Positions 10,443 through 21,970 of a stretch of DNA of 44,516 nucleotides are shown here, piece by piece; the stretch's first letter is position 1; each line of letters starts with the position of its first letter. The stretch spans positions 1-44,516 of the forward strand of contig CAMLDH010000001.1 of the NCBI GenBank assembly GCA_946478765.1. The letters are read 5' to 3'. The notes below the pieces were generated by a model that made no database searches, was not told where the DNA came from, and was given only the letters and a program-made list of their open reading frames with translations. A program made the position numbers and the translations under genes. This stretch comes from an uncultured Oxalobacteraceae bacterium. GTDB lineage: Bacteria; Pseudomonadota; Gammaproteobacteria; Burkholderiales; Burkholderiaceae.

Positions 10443-11792
10443 TTAGTGATGGTAATGGACGTGTTCGGAATGGTCGTGCTCATCGCCGCCGACGATCTGG
10501 TCGACCAGATAATCCGCAACCTCTTCAAATACAACGGTCGCCTGATTGTTTTCCATGTCATCGGAGCGCAGCGCCTTCACGGTTGCTGCACCGTTGGCGA
10601 CTTCGTCTTCACCGATAATGATTGCAAACGCCGCGCCGCTGGCATCGGCACGCTTCATTTGCGATTTGAAACTGCCGCCTGCATTGGCCGATGCGCAATG
10701 TAGCACAACATCCAGCCCCGCATCCCGCAATCTTTCCGCCACGACAAATGCCTGCAGCTGTGCGGACTCGCCTTGATGCACGACATACACGTCGCACTGG
10801 TTCGGCGCGAATTGTTCGCCGCTGGCTTTCATCAGCTCCAGCAGACGTTCGATACCCATCGCGAAGCCGCATGCGGGCGTGGGTTTGCCGCCGAATATTT
10901 CGACCAGCGTGTCATAGCGACCACCCGCGCACACCGTGCCTTGCGCCCCCAATTGGTCAGTGACCCATTCAAATACGGTGCGATTGTAGTAATCCATGCC
11001 ACGCACCAGGCGCGGATTGATCGTAAATGGAATGCTGTTATGGCGCAGAATTTTTTGCACACCTTCAAAATGCGTACGCGACTCTTCGCCCAGGTAATCG
11101 AGCAGCTTCGGCGCGCCATTCACCATCTCTTGCATGGCTGGATTCTTGGTATCAAGAATGCGCAACGGATTCGAATACAGGCGACGCTGCGCATCGGTGT
11201 CGAGCAGGTCTTTATGCTTTTCGAAATACGTAACGAGGTCGGCACGGTGCAGGTTGCGCTCTTGCGCATCCCCGATCGAATTCAATTCCAGCTTGATGTT
11301 GTCCAGACCGAGATCATCCCACAGGCGCTGGCACATCATGATCAGTTCTGCATCGATATCGGGGCCGGTAAATCCCAGCGCTTCCGCACCAATCTGATGG
11401 AACTGGCGGTAACGGCCGCGCTGCGGCTTTTCGTGCCTGAACATCGGTCCCGCATACCACAGACGCTTGGGACCATCGTAGGTCAGGTTATGTTCCAGCG
11501 CCGCGCGCACCACGCTGGCTGTACTCTCGGGACGCAGCGTCAGTTGATCGCCGTTCATGGAATCGACAAAGGAATACATCTCCTTCTCCACAATATCGGT
11601 CACCTCACCCAAACCGCGCGCGAACAATGCAGTCGGCTCCACGATCGGCGTGCGAATCTGTTGAAAACCGTAACTCTTGAGCACCGTATGGACGGTATTC
11701 TCGAATAACTCCCACAGGGGCGCATCGGCGGGCAGGACATCGTTCATTCCTTTCACGCCTACGATTTTTTCGGCTTTTTTGTTTTCTGACAT
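10443..11792 (-). CDS. hisS: Histidyl-tRNA synthetase
   Basis: The 449-residue class II synthetase charges tRNA-His. Motif 1 lies around [20 protein letters not shown], motif 2 is [24 protein letters not shown], the histidine A block is [16 protein letters not shown], and motif 3 is [31 protein letters not shown]-terminal anticodon-binding domain follows. The last 15 residues, [15 protein letters not shown], form an acidic, histidine-rich tail with six histidines that is not part of the catalytic fold. In E. coli too hisS lies beside ispG and yfgM. Confidence 0.97.
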   Translation of the reverse strand: MSENKKAEKIVGVKGMNDVLPADAPLWELFENTVHTVLKSYGFQQIRTPIVEPTALFARGLGEVTDIVEKEMYSFVDSMNGDQLTLRPESTASVVRAALEHNLTYDGPKRLWYAGPMFRHEKPQRGRYRQFHQIGAEALGFTGPDIDAELIMMCQRLWDDLGLDNIKLELNSIGDAQERNLHRADLVTYFEKHKDLLDTDAQRRLYSNPLRILDTKNPAMQEMVNGAPKLLDYLGEESRTHFEGVQKILRHNSIPFTINPRLVRGMDYYNRTVFEWVTDQLGAQGTVCAGGRYDTLVEIFGGKPTPACGFAMGIERLLELMKASGEQFAPNQCDVYVVHQGESAQLQAFVVAERLRDAGLDVVLHCASANAGGSFKSQMKRADASGAAFAIIIGEDEVANGAATVKALRSDDMENNQATVVFEEVADYLVDQIVGGDEHDHSEHVHYHH

Positions 11793-11841
11793 ATTTTAAA
11801 AGTCTTGTTTACGACTGAATGACACGCTACCCAAGCTCACA

Positions 11842-13119
<1,278 letters not shown>

Positions 13120-13125
13120 TTGTCT

Positions 13126-14109
13126 TTATTTCAGGTTCAAGCGGGCGACATTGGTTCTTGCATCGGCTTTTAAATCTACCGGTTTGCCGCGCAACGTCAA
13201 TTCAACACCCGACGCATTTCCAATTGTGACCGATACCGGCTCAGCAATCGCAAGTGTTTCAGTTGAACCCGCCTTGATTAAACGTGAAATCACTATGCTG
13301 TTGGAATCGCTGCTATTGATGCGCCTGATTTCTACCCAGGAATCTTCACGCAATTTCAAAACAAGCGCATCTTTGCCGGGAGTAGGCATATTGTCAGGAA
13401 CGGCAACTGCTGCCGGCTTGTCCACCGGCTCCGTTGCTGGCCTATCGGTCGGGTACGCGCTGGTCGACTGGGTGGCAGCAGGAGCGGCATCGTTTGCAGA
13501 ATTGGGTATTTCTGGCACGACGGTTTTTTGTACTTCGGTTGCGGACGCTTCCGATGCGGAAGCGCTTGGTACAGATGCAGGCAAAGGCACTGGATTTTCT
13601 TCAAGCCTGGCCGGTGACGATTCCGGTAGCGCAGGTATCCAGCCCATTTGATGGGCGCCTAATGCGCCTGCTGCCAGCAAAATAATCAATAGCACAGCAA
13701 AAGTCGATTTCGACGGCGCGTCATGCCCACTTAAAGACGGCAAACGTGTGTTGTCGGAGAACGGTGTCGATAGCGCACGCCGCATCGGGACAGACTCGTG
13801 CAGGGCACCCACCGGTTCGCTCACAATCATCGCCAGAAGCGGCTCGGCTTCTATCTTGAGCAACTTGGCATAAGAGCGAATAAACCCGCGCACGCTAGCA
13901 ATCCCGGGCAATGCCGCGAGATTATCGGTTTCCAGCGCGTGAATTTGGCGCGGTGCAAGGTTCAACTGCGTGGCGACCTGTTCGATTGTCCACCCACGAG
14001 CTTCGCGTTGCGATGCAAGCTGGGCGCCGGGACCCGCTTTTGACTGGCTGGCATCCTGCGATCCCACGCCCTCAAAGGCCGTCGTTTGGTTCATTGCTGT
14101 GTCATTCAT
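13126..14109 (-). CDS. rodZ: Cell-shape protein RodZ (HTH + membrane + DUF4115)
   Basis: From the ATG at 14109 the protein is 327 residues. An N-terminal HTH_25 domain (LASQREARGWTIEQVATQLNLAPRQIHALETDNLAALPGIASVRGFIRSYAKLL) is followed by a membrane helix (FAVLLIILLAAGALGAHQMGW). A long Ala/Pro/Ser/Glu-rich periplasmic linker leads to a C-terminal DUF4115 domain (LVLKLREDSWVEIRRI...GVELTLRGKPVDLKADARTNVARLNLK). RodZ links MreB to the elongation machinery. A second in-frame ATG at 14094 is possible. The start overlaps the pilF end by eight bases. The rodZ-ispG pairing is conserved in proteobacteria. Confidence 0.92.
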   Translation of the reverse strand: MNDTAMNQTTAFEGVGSQDASQSKAGPGAQLASQREARGWTIEQVATQLNLAPRQIHALETDNLAALPGIASVRGFIRSYAKLLKIEAEPLLAMIVSEPVGALHESVPMRRALSTPFSDNTRLPSLSGHDAPSKSTFAVLLIILLAAGALGAHQMGWIPALPESSPARLEENPVPLPASVPSASASEASATEVQKTVVPEIPNSANDAAPAATQSTSAYPTDRPATEPVDKPAAVAVPDNMPTPGKDALVLKLREDSWVEIRRINSSDSNSIVISRLIKAGSTETLAIAEPVSVTIGNASGVELTLRGKPVDLKADARTNVARLNLK

Positions 14110-14902
14110 CAAACGCCCCACGTTGATACGATGCGAACTCCGGAGAGGTGGGATGGCGACGCCGCAATTGCGTAGCCAGACTCGTCTCCGCCGCGCGGTC
14201 CCCGAGCTTGTGTTCGACCTTGATCGCAAGCCACAATACATCGGCATTCATCACATCCGCTTTTGTTACGCGGCCAATATAAAAACGCGCGCGTTCATAG
14301 TCGCGGCGCTCATAATATATTCTAGCCAGGTTCGCATTGGTTGCGGGGTTGCCCGGCTCATACTGAAACGCCTGAGAAAAATAACGCTCGGCCGCAACCT
14401 GATCCTTCAGCTTCAGGCTGCATACGCCTGCATTGTTCAATGCCTTCACCGGAGACTGGTAGGCCCGGTTCTTCAACGTGGCATCGAAATACGGGATCGA
14501 CTGGCTCACGCGTCCGTTTTGACACAAGAACCAGCCATAGTTGTTGCTCAAGTCGGGATTGTTAGGCGCCAACCTGATCGCATGCAAAAAATTCTCTTCG
14601 GCCAAACGCGTTTCGCCCATTTCCATGTAGATCAACCCGCGCACATTGTACGCATCGGAAAAGTCAGGATCTGCCAGCAATGCCTGCTTGATCTCATCGA
14701 GCGCGACTGGCATCTGACGCTGCTCATAATAGCCAATGGCAAGTTGCAAGCGAATGCGTGCGCGCTTTTGATTATCGGTTTGATCAGAACTGGTGGGCAA
14801 TTCATCTTGTGCGCCGCTCAGGCGACTTCCCGCACATCCTGCCAGCAGCATGACCAAGACGAGCACGGCTGCGCGCCAGAAATCCGGCCATTTTTTTCTC
14901 AC
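14102..14902 (-). CDS. pilF: Type IV pilus biogenesis lipoprotein PilF/PilW
   Basis: This 266-residue TPR lipoprotein begins at a GTG (14902) with a strong GGAGG ribosome-binding site eight bases upstream. The signal is [21 protein letters not shown], with lipobox LAGC. About six TPR units follow ([84 protein letters not shown]). In the family PilF/PilW is the outer-membrane pilotin that helps PilQ secretin assembly. The start overlaps the rlmN stop as GTGA. The pilF-rlmN-ndk order is conserved in beta- and gammaproteobacteria; other pil genes are not in the window. Confidence 0.9.
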   Translation of the reverse strand: MRKKWPDFWRAAVLVLVMLLAGCAGSRLSGAQDELPTSSDQTDNQKRARIRLQLAIGYYEQRQMPVALDEIKQALLADPDFSDAYNVRGLIYMEMGETRLAEENFLHAIRLAPNNPDLSNNYGWFLCQNGRVSQSIPYFDATLKNRAYQSPVKALNNAGVCSLKLKDQVAAERYFSQAFQYEPGNPATNANLARIYYERRDYERARFYIGRVTKADVMNADVLWLAIKVEHKLGDRAAETSLATQLRRRHPTSPEFASYQRGAFDE

Positions 14903-16068
14903 GAAGGGACCTCCACGATACGGCCGAAATCCTTGCCGAATTTTTTCTGATATTCCGTCATCTTTTGCATACGCTCTTGCACCCGCGTACGGTCTTGTAC
15001 TTCGCCTGCCAATTGACCGCAAGCGGCATCGATATCGTCGCCGCGAGTCTTGCGTATGGTGGTCACAATACCGGCATCCATCAGGATTTGTGCGAATGCC
15101 TTGATGCGCGGATTGTTGGAGCGCTTCAAACCGGATTCCGGAAACGGATTGAACGGAATCAGGTTGAACTTGCAAGGCACCGGATTGGCAGAATTTTGCA
15201 CCAGCGCCACCAGTTCACTCGCATGCGTATCGGTATCGTTCACGCCATCCAACATGCAATATTCAAATGTAATAAAGTCGCGCGGCGCGTAATCGAGATA
15301 GCGTTTGCATGCAGCCATCAACTCAACCAGCGGATATTTCTTATTTAATGGCACCAGTCCGTCGCGCAACAAGTCATTCGATGCGTGCAGCGAAACGGCC
15401 ATCGCAACCGGGCATTCTTGTGCCAGCTTGGCGATCATCGGCACCACACCGCTGGTCGACAAGGTTACGCGCCGGCGCGACAAGCCATAGGCATTATCGT
15501 CGAGCATCAGCTTTAATGCGGTAACGGTCGGCTCAAAATTCAGCAGCGGCTCGCCCATGCCCATCATCACGACATTGGTAATCTGGCGCTCGCCTTTCGG
15601 CCCAGGCTCGACACCTTTGGTCTTGCGCAATTCAAATTCGGCCATCCACAACTGGCCGATGATTTCACCGACCGAGAGATTGCGGTTAAAGCCTTGTTTG
15701 CCAGTCGAACAAAAACGGCAATTGACCGCACAGCCCGCTTGCGTCGATACGCAGAGCGTGCCACGATTTTCTTCGGGAATAAAAACGGTTTCGACCGCAT
15801 TGCCTTGCCCTACGTCGAGCAGCCACTTACGTGTGCCATCGGACGAAATATGATCGCTGATCACGTTGGGAGCGGCGATAAAGGCGCGAGTCTTCAGCTT
15901 GTCGCGCAGCGATTTCGCCAAATCGGTCATCGCGTCGAAATCGCTGGCGCCGAATTGATGGATCCAGCGCTGCAATTGCTTGGCGCGAAACGGTTTCTCA
16001 CCCAACTCGCCGCAGTAAGCGATGAGTTGCGCGGGATCGAGGTCCAGCAAATTGGTGAGATCCGTCAT
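14899..16068 (-). CDS. rlmN: 23S rRNA/tRNA adenine-C2 methyltransferase RlmN
   Basis: The 389-residue radical-SAM enzyme methylates C2 of 23S rRNA A2503 and tRNA A37. The cluster motif is CAVNCRFC (CxxxCxxC) in [19 protein letters not shown]. The [11 protein letters not shown] block binds SAM, and [18 protein letters not shown] holds the C-terminal catalytic cysteine that carries the methyl group in the ping-pong mechanism. The start is given as ATG 16068 ([15 protein letters not shown]). An in-frame ATG at 16089, behind a GAGGGG sequence, would add seven residues and cannot be ruled out. Confidence 0.96.
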   Translation of the reverse strand: MTDLTNLLDLDPAQLIAYCGELGEKPFRAKQLQRWIHQFGASDFDAMTDLAKSLRDKLKTRAFIAAPNVISDHISSDGTRKWLLDVGQGNAVETVFIPEENRGTLCVSTQAGCAVNCRFCSTGKQGFNRNLSVGEIIGQLWMAEFELRKTKGVEPGPKGERQITNVVMMGMGEPLLNFEPTVTALKLMLDDNAYGLSRRRVTLSTSGVVPMIAKLAQECPVAMAVSLHASNDLLRDGLVPLNKKYPLVELMAACKRYLDYAPRDFITFEYCMLDGVNDTDTHASELVALVQNSANPVPCKFNLIPFNPFPESGLKRSNNPRIKAFAQILMDAGIVTTIRKTRGDDIDAACGQLAGEVQDRTRVQERMQKMTEYQKKFGKDFGRIVEVPS

Positions 16069-16135
16069 AACAACATTCCATCCTGCCATACACCCCTCAA
16101 GCAGCAACGCGGCTCAGAGTGAACGGCATTTAAAA

Positions 16136-16561
16136 TTAACGCGAATAAACGTTCAGGGCCGGGAAGAAATAGGAAATTTCAACCTTGGCAGTTTCCGCTG
16201 CATCAGAGCCATGCACTGCATTGGCATCGATCGAATCAGCGAAGTCGGCGCGAATCGTGCCTTTATCGGCTTTCTTCGGATCGGTGGCACCCATCAGTTC
16301 ACGATGCTTGGCAATCGCATTTTCGCCCTCCAGTGCTTGCACAATGACAGGACCGGAAATCATGAAGTCGACCAGATCCTTGAAGAAAGGACGCTCGCGG
16401 TGTACCGCGTAGAAGCCTTCCGCCTCGGCGCGTGACAGATGCGTCATGCGCGCAGCGACGATTTTCAGGCCGGCGGTTTCAAAGCGGGTGTAAATTTGGC
16501 CGATCACGTTTTTCGCGACTGCGTCCGGCTTGATAATCGACAGTGTGCGTTCGATTGCCAT
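16136..16561 (-). CDS. ndk: Nucleoside diphosphate kinase
   Basis: At 141 residues this is exactly the usual length. It contains [12 protein letters not shown] at the start, [14 protein letters not shown] in the middle and the active-site block [20 protein letters not shown], in which the histidine carries the phosphoryl group from ATP to nucleoside diphosphates. The ATG at 16561 (MAIERTLS) was preferred over an upstream in-frame start because GGAG lies nine bases before it. It is the first gene of the long minus-strand run. Confidence 0.98.
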   Translation of the reverse strand: MAIERTLSIIKPDAVAKNVIGQIYTRFETAGLKIVAARMTHLSRAEAEGFYAVHRERPFFKDLVDFMISGPVIVQALEGENAIAKHRELMGATDPKKADKGTIRADFADSIDANAVHGSDAAETAKVEISYFFPALNVYSR

Positions 16562-16776
16562 CTGTAAAAACTCCAATAAAAAGAAAGGGTTAAGATAAAT
16601 AATTGAGAATTCAATTAACCTTTAATTTTAGCATGAAACCCCTACACATGGGATGAGATAGCAGAGATATAACGGATCGCCCCAGAACTTTCGCAAGAAC
16701 GGAATATCCTATCTTAAAATTAACCATGCTATGCTTTTGGCATGTTGTAATCATAAACACGAAAATTGGAGGCAAT

Positions 16777-17469
16777 ATGGACCGAAATCTGCAGCAAATC
16801 TATGGCGTATCGAGCGAATCGTTGGGTGTGCGCCATCGCGTACTTCGCAATACGTATTGGCTGCTTGCGATTTCCATGATCCCGACAATTTTCGGCGCCT
16901 GGCTGGGCGTGCAATTGAAGTTTTCCTTTTTTACCGGTAGCCCGCTGATCGGTTTTATGGCGTTTTTGGCAATTGCATTCGGTTTTTTTTATGCAATCGA
17001 AAAAACCAAGAATTCGGGACTCGGCGTCGCAGTCTTGCTTGGCTTCACCTTCTTCATGGGATTGATGCTGTCGCGCCTGATTGGCCACATCCTGGGTTTC
17101 TCGAACGGCGCATCGTTGATCATGACCGCGTTCGGCGGCACCGCCACTATTTTTGGCGTAATGGCGACCGTTGCAACGGTATCAAAGCGTGATTTTTCCG
17201 GCTTGGGAAAATGGCTGTTTGCCGGTGTACTGGTGATTCTGGTTGCTGCGTTAGCCAATGTCTTCCTGCAACTGCCGGCGCTGCATCTGGCGATCTCCGT
17301 GATTGCAATCGCGATCTTTTCCGCTTATATCCTGTTTGATGTTCAGCAAATCATCAATGGCGGCGAAACAAACTATATTTCGGCCACCTTGAGTATTTAT
17401 CTGGATGTCTACAATATTTTCGTGAATTTGTTGTCGCTACTGGGTATTTTTGGCGGCAGCCGCGATTGA
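16777..17469 (+). CDS. Bax inhibitor-1 / YccA-type membrane protein
   Basis: The 230-residue protein has seven predicted membrane helices and the UPF0005 (Bax inhibitor-1) signature. Typical blocks are VLRNTYWLLAISMIPTIFGAWLGV near the start, FMGLMLSRLIGHILGFSNGASLIMTAFGGTATIFGVMATVATVSKRDFSGLG in the middle, and LSIYLDVYNIFVNLLSLLGIFGGSRD at the end. In E. coli the relative YccA inhibits FtsH, whose modulators HflK/HflC are encoded 11 kb away; a functional link here is inference. The ATG at 16777 follows TTGGAGG with good spacing; upstream in-frame starts lack this. Confidence 0.93.
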   Translation: MDRNLQQIYGVSSESLGVRHRVLRNTYWLLAISMIPTIFGAWLGVQLKFSFFTGSPLIGFMAFLAIAFGFFYAIEKTKNSGLGVAVLLGFTFFMGLMLSRLIGHILGFSNGASLIMTAFGGTATIFGVMATVATVSKRDFSGLGKWLFAGVLVILVAALANVFLQLPALHLAISVIAIAIFSAYILFDVQQIINGGETNYISATLSIYLDVYNIFVNLLSLLGIFGGSRD

Positions 17470-17487
17470 ACCGCAATGATTTAGCCG

Positions 17488-17513
17488 AAAGCCGACCTGA
17501 GGGTCGGTTTTTT
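17488..17513 (+). terminator. Intrinsic terminator of the YccA-type gene
   Basis: CCGACC (17492-17497) and GGTCGG (17502-17507) form a stem around TGAG, followed by T6 (17508-17513). The pairing extends by AAAG/TTTT. It lies 18 bases after the stop codon at 17469 and just before the convergent rlmD stop, so it separates the two genes. Confidence 0.85.
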
Positions 17514-17514
17514 C

Positions 17515-18858
17515 TTAATCATTTCGCTCGAAGACGGCAATCGATTCCACATGTGCCGTATGAGGAAACATGTTGACCACGCCCGCTTGCTTCAATACAT
17601 AAGCACCTTCATGCACCAGCAACGCCGCGTCGCGCGCCAAGGTCGACGGATTGCACGACACATAGACTATGCGTTGCGGCTTCAAATCACGATGAGTGGC
17701 ATGCAACCCGGCCAATGCTTCACATACCGCCATTGCGCCTTCACGCGGCGGATCAATCAGCATCCGGTCGAATTTCCCCAACGCGACCAGATCGTCGGTA
17801 GTCACTTCAAACAAGTTACGACAATGGAAGGCCGTTTTGTCGGCCACGCCATTTGCCCGAGCATTTTCCAGCGCCCGTTCGGTTAACACGGTGCTGCCTT
17901 CAATGCCGACCACTTCACGCGCCTGCGTTGCGAGCGGCAACGTGAAATTCCCGAGGCCGCAAAAAAAATCGGCTACGCGCTCATGCGTCTGCACATCCAG
18001 CAACCGCAATGCGCGCGCCACCAAAACCCGATTGATCTGGTGATTCACCTGCGTAAAGTCGGTCGGCTTGAATGGCATATTGATGCCGAATTCGGGCAGC
18101 GTATAGTGCAATTGCGAGTCGGTCGGGTAATAGCAGCGTACCGTGTCCAGCCCCTTGGTTTGCAGCCACCATTGCACCTGATGTTCATCCGCAAACGCCT
18201 TCAGCTTGTCCTCATCATCGGGGGTCAACGGCGCCATGATACGCAACACCATCGCGGTCAGATCCTCACCCACCGCGAGTTCGATCTGGGGTACCTGTTC
18301 AACGATGGAGAGCGAGCCGATCAGCTCGCGCAATGGCATCAGCATCGCCGACACATGTACAGGCAGGATTTCACATGTCTGCATATCGGCAACAAATGCC
18401 GATTTCTTCTCATGGAAACCGACCAGGACTGTACCTTTTTTGCGCACGAGGCGCACCGACAGTCGGGCACGATAGCGGTAACCCCAGGACGGACCGTAAA
18501 TCGGACGCAGCATGGTTTCGACTTTTACCTTGCCGATGTGCTTCAGATTGTCTTCTAGCACGCGCTGCTTGATCGCGACCTGGGCCGACGGTTCCAGGTG
18601 CTGCATCGCGCAGCCCCCGCAAATGCCGTAATAGGCGCATTTCGGCTTTACCCGCAATGCGGATTCGCTATGTAGCGCGGTCAGCGTTGCGGCTTCCCAC
18701 TTGGGCTTGCGCCGAAAAGACTGAAAGCTGACGCGCTCACCGGGCAGCGCACCCTCGACAAAAATGACTTTGCCTTGCGTGCCGTCTTCATTTTTCAAAT
18801 GCCCGACACCACGGGCTTCCATGTCGAGAGATTCGATATCGATGATATTGAGCTGCAT
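17515..18858 (-). CDS. rlmD: 23S rRNA (uracil-1939-C5)-methyltransferase RlmD
   Basis: The protein is about 447 residues. A TRAM RNA-binding domain opens it ([14 protein letters not shown]...[17 protein letters not shown]). The Fe-S site follows ([15 protein letters not shown] plus an upstream/downstream Cys), then a SAM domain with [14 protein letters not shown] and the catalytic cysteine block [13 protein letters not shown]. It sets m5U1939 in 23S rRNA. The frame is open to an ATG at 18900; 18858 fits the family better, but neither has a clear Shine-Dalgarno. It is convergent with the YccA-type gene and downstream of rpoS. Confidence 0.94.
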   Translation of the reverse strand: MQLNIIDIESLDMEARGVGHLKNEDGTQGKVIFVEGALPGERVSFQSFRRKPKWEAATLTALHSESALRVKPKCAYYGICGGCAMQHLEPSAQVAIKQRVLEDNLKHIGKVKVETMLRPIYGPSWGYRYRARLSVRLVRKKGTVLVGFHEKKSAFVADMQTCEILPVHVSAMLMPLRELIGSLSIVEQVPQIELAVGEDLTAMVLRIMAPLTPDDEDKLKAFADEHQVQWWLQTKGLDTVRCYYPTDSQLHYTLPEFGINMPFKPTDFTQVNHQINRVLVARALRLLDVQTHERVADFFCGLGNFTLPLATQAREVVGIEGSTVLTERALENARANGVADKTAFHCRNLFEVTTDDLVALGKFDRMLIDPPREGAMAVCEALAGLHATHRDLKPQRIVYVSCNPSTLARDAALLVHEGAYVLKQAGVVNMFPHTAHVESIAVFERND

Positions 18859-18974
18859 ATGGACAGAGTTGAATTTGTGGGCTTGAAAATCAAGCCGCAT
18901 ATTTTAATGGGATTGGAAATCAGGTCGAAGTTGGTGATGCGCGCAGTTTATAGCAATGCGCCATCTTGCTCGTA

Positions 18975-19008
18975 ACTGCCAAAGGCCGTCCCAGGGACCT
19001 TTAGCAGT
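18975..19008 (-). other. Strong stem-loop downstream of rpoS
   Basis: ACTGCCAAAGG (18975-18985) and CCTTTAGCAGT (18998-19008) form an 11-bp stem with one wobble. The 12-base loop itself contains a short TCCC/GGGA palindrome. The structure lies about 50 bases after the rpoS stop, in the 200-base gap before rlmD. There is no U-run on either strand, so it is better read as an mRNA 3' stabilising or processing structure, or a degenerate repeat, than as a clear terminator. Confidence 0.5.
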
Positions 19009-19059
19009 CCAGTGCTGTTGTAAAGCCAGGAAGAGCCGGCAAGCGAGATACTGTGGAGA

Positions 19060-20085
19060 TTACAGCAGCGCATCCCGCCCTACACCGCGGGCTGTCAACG
19101 CCCGCTTCAACTTCACCAGCGCCTCTTGCTGGATTTGCCGCACGCGTTCACGCGTCACGCTCATCTCCGCCGCCAGTTGCTCCAGTGTGGCAGGATCATC
19201 GTTGTCCAGGCCGAAGCGCCGGATAATGACAATGCGCTGCTTCTCCGGCAATTTCTTCAGCCAATCGCGCACCAGAATCATCATCTCGGAATGTTCGGCG
19301 CGAGAATCGGGTCCATCTTCATTATCGCCCGGCAGCATATCCATCAGACTGGCTTGCGGATCATTGTCCAGTGGCGCATCAAGCGACGTTGCATGTTCGG
19401 ATAGGGCAAGGATGTCTTGCACGTCTTCGAGCGGGCGATCCACCAAGTGCGCGATGTCTTCTGCAGTCGCATCCTTGCCATCGTGATGCTGCGCTTCGAG
19501 ATGATATTTCGCGCGCAGTATCTGATTCAATTCACGCACCATATGTACCGGCAGGCGCACGGTACGCGCCTGGTTCATGATCGCGCGTTCTATGCTTTGC
19601 CGAATCCACCACGTTGCATACGTCGAAAAGCGAAAGCCGCGTTCCGGTTCGAATTTGTCGATCGCGCGCATCAGTCCGAGATTGCCTTCCTCGATCAGGT
19701 CCAGCAAGACCACGCCGCGATTGATGTAATGCTTGGCAATCGACACCACCAAACGCAGATTGTGTTCGATCATTTTTTGGCGTGCTTCAAAATTGCCCTG
19801 CTTGGCCAAAGTCGCAAAATGCACTTCTTCGGTAACGGACAATAGCGGGCGCGCGCCAATCTGATTAAGGTAATGCTGCGTGGTATCAGTAGAAAGCTCG
19901 GCGGCAAGTACCGTCTTCAACTCGTCAACGCTATCGACCGCAACGATAATGCCGCCCGCTTCCTTCTCGACGCCATCGACGGGATTATCCTCCCCGTCCT
20001 CAACTTGATTGAGCGACGACACATCATCAGACAATTCATCCGATCCTGTATCTTCATCCAAAGGTTCGTGGGGATTTCGTGTCAT
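19060..20085 (-). CDS. rpoS: Stationary-phase sigma factor RpoS
   Basis: The 341-residue sigma factor has an acidic N-terminal tail, sigma region 1.2 ([25 protein letters not shown]), region 2 ([59 protein letters not shown]), region 3, and region 4 with the [34 protein letters not shown]. The [14 protein letters not shown] block and size mark RpoS rather than RpoD or RpoH. The ATG at 20085 abuts the nlpD stop (TAAATG). In other proteobacteria the main rpoS promoter lies inside nlpD; I could not locate it here by eye. Confidence 0.97.
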   Translation of the reverse strand: MTRNPHEPLDEDTGSDELSDDVSSLNQVEDGEDNPVDGVEKEAGGIIVAVDSVDELKTVLAAELSTDTTQHYLNQIGARPLLSVTEEVHFATLAKQGNFEARQKMIEHNLRLVVSIAKHYINRGVVLLDLIEEGNLGLMRAIDKFEPERGFRFSTYATWWIRQSIERAIMNQARTVRLPVHMVRELNQILRAKYHLEAQHHDGKDATAEDIAHLVDRPLEDVQDILALSEHATSLDAPLDNDPQASLMDMLPGDNEDGPDSRAEHSEMMILVRDWLKKLPEKQRIVIIRRFGLDNDDPATLEQLAAEMSVTRERVRQIQQEALVKLKRALTARGVGRDALL

Positions 20086-21075
20086 TTAGCGGTTCGGCAG
20101 AAATTTTGATGGATCGACGGGCTTGCCTTGCTGCCGGATTTCGAAATGAAGTTTCACTGCATCGGTATCGGAACTGCCCATCTCCGCAATCTTTTGGCCT
20201 TTGTTGACGGTTTGACCCTCTTTTACCAGGATGGTTTTGTTGTGTGCATACGCGGACAATAGGTTGCTGGTGTGCTTGACGATTACCAGATTGCCATAAC
20301 CGCGGATACCGCTGCCCGCATACATGACCTTGCCCGATCCGGCGGCCAGCACTTGTTGTCCGATTTTGCCGGCAATATCGATACCTTTCTTACCGTCATC
20401 GTAAGTTGCGACAATCTTGCCATCGGCCGGCCACATCCAGGAAACGCTTTCTTCATCACCGGCCGCAATGTTCGGCGTTTCCGTCGGCTTCTCGGCGGGC
20501 TTGATTGCATCAGGGATCTTGGATGGCTCTGTCTTGGTAGCCGACGCAATAACAGCGCTTACATCGGCCTTTTGCAATTCCGCCAAGGCCGCTTCCGAAT
20601 AGATGCGTTTGTCGCCGCGCGGACCGGTTTTGGCCGGTACTGCAGCAGCGGGTGCGACTGAAGGGGCGGACAAGGGTCTTACTTCGATGCCTGAAGCGGT
20701 GGCAACGTTCCCGGTTTGCGCACCGCCGACAATTGCACCGGGTTCCGGCGGCAGCACGCGCAGGACTTGCTCAACCTTGATGTCATTAGGATTGGCAAGA
20801 TTGTTCCATGCAATGATGTCCCGGTAATTTTGCCCAAATTCCAGTGCAATATGAATAAGGGTGTCGCCTTTTTTAACCGTATAGTAACCACGACTGTCGG
20901 AGACCTTGGGGCCGGCTTTTAGGCTGCTCGATTTGGATACGTCGACTGCTTTCACGCCGCCCGGAGTGCGTTCAACCACCGGGGCTGAATTACGTGTCGT
21001 GCTGCATGCTGCAATCGAGCCCGCGAACATCACCAAAAATACTATGCGAATTTTTTTCATTCTCGTTACGTTCAT
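20086..21075 (-). CDS. nlpD: NlpD-like lipoprotein (LysM + degenerate LytM/M23)
   Basis: This protein of about 329 residues has a lipoprotein signal ending in IAAC, a LysM peptidoglycan-binding domain (YYTVKKGDTLIHIALEFGQNYRDIIAWNNL) and a long Ala/Pro-rich linker. The C-terminal M23 domain lacks the active-site metal ligands: GIDIAGK has no preceding histidine and VKLHFEIR replaces the usual HxH with KxH. That is the NlpD/EnvC state, in which the domain activates amidases (AmiC for NlpD) instead of cutting peptidoglycan. The start is ATG 21075 or 21060 (MKKIRIVFL); ribosome-binding evidence is weak for both. It is coupled to rpoS. Confidence 0.93.
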   Translation of the reverse strand: MNVTRMKKIRIVFLVMFAGSIAACSTTRNSAPVVERTPGGVKAVDVSKSSSLKAGPKVSDSRGYYTVKKGDTLIHIALEFGQNYRDIIAWNNLANPNDIKVEQVLRVLPPEPGAIVGGAQTGNVATASGIEVRPLSAPSVAPAAAVPAKTGPRGDKRIYSEAALAELQKADVSAVIASATKTEPSKIPDAIKPAEKPTETPNIAAGDEESVSWMWPADGKIVATYDDGKKGIDIAGKIGQQVLAAGSGKVMYAGSGIRGYGNLVIVKHTSNLLSAYAHNKTILVKEGQTVNKGQKIAEMGSSDTDAVKLHFEIRQQGKPVDPSKFLPNR

Positions 21076-21097
21076 TTTTTTGCCGCACTATTCCCGG

Positions 21098-21970
21098 TCA
21101 CACGGTGCCAGACCTAAGCGGTACGAAGTGGCAATCTTCCAAAGTGATATTGGTCCACTCGAACTGGCCTACGCGTTCAATCAATTGCAGCACCTGATGA
21201 CGCATACCGACCGGCGCGACCAAGCGTCCTCCGATCGTCATTTGTTCCAGTAGGGCTTGCGGCACTTCCAATCCGGCGGCAGCCAAAATGATACCGTCGA
21301 ATGGGGCAACTTGCGGGAAACCAAGCATACCATCTCCGTAGTGCAAACGGATATTTGCGATGCGTAACGGACGCAGATTGGCCTTGGCCAATTCATGCAA
21401 TGGTTTGATACGCTCGATTGAATACACTTCTTTCGCAACCAGCGACAGTACTGCGGCTTGATAACCGCAACCCGTGCCGATTTCGAGCACACGGCTCAAT
21501 GCACCGTCGTTGCCGTTGTTGCGCATCACTTCAATCATTCGCGCCACAATATAGGGTTGAGAAATGGTCTGATGATGACCAATCGGCAATGACGCATCAA
21601 TATAAGCTTGGCTGGCCAATGCGGGCTCCATGAACAGATGCCGCGGCACTGCCTCCATTGCCGCCAATACCTTGGCATCCTTCACACCCTGCTTCGCCAC
21701 TCGCGTGACCATCGCCTTGCGTACCGCATCCGATATCAATGGCGTTGACCGTTCTGGCGCCGATGGAATCGATGGTGTTTTTATGTTGTCCCAGGAATGG
21801 GTAGCGGGCTGATTTACGGTCTGTCTGGCGCTGCTTTGCGCCGCATTTTGCGTTGCGGTTTGGGGCGTGGCGATGTTGATATGTGATGAAGGTCTCGCTT
21901 TAGCTATCCCTGAAGGCTGTTCGACAACGGACGACAAAGACAGCGGGAAACGTTTGCCTTTACCGGTCAT
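21098..21970 (-). CDS. pcm: Protein-L-isoaspartate O-methyltransferase
   Basis: From the ATG at 21970 the protein is 290 residues. The catalytic part begins near residue 80 ([36 protein letters not shown]). It includes [23 protein letters not shown], the SAM motif [15 protein letters not shown] and [14 protein letters not shown]. It repairs isoaspartyl residues in aged proteins. The first 75-80 residues are Ser/Ala/Gln/Thr-rich, low-complexity and absent from the ~210-residue enterobacterial enzyme. The start overlaps the surE stop as ATGA, which supports it. SurE-Pcm-NlpD-RpoS is the conserved stationary-phase cluster. Confidence 0.94.
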   Translation of the reverse strand: MTGKGKRFPLSLSSVVEQPSGIAKARPSSHINIATPQTATQNAAQSSARQTVNQPATHSWDNIKTPSIPSAPERSTPLISDAVRKAMVTRVAKQGVKDAKVLAAMEAVPRHLFMEPALASQAYIDASLPIGHHQTISQPYIVARMIEVMRNNGNDGALSRVLEIGTGCGYQAAVLSLVAKEVYSIERIKPLHELAKANLRPLRIANIRLHYGDGMLGFPQVAPFDGIILAAAGLEVPQALLEQMTIGGRLVAPVGMRHQVLQLIERVGQFEWTNITLEDCHFVPLRSGTV

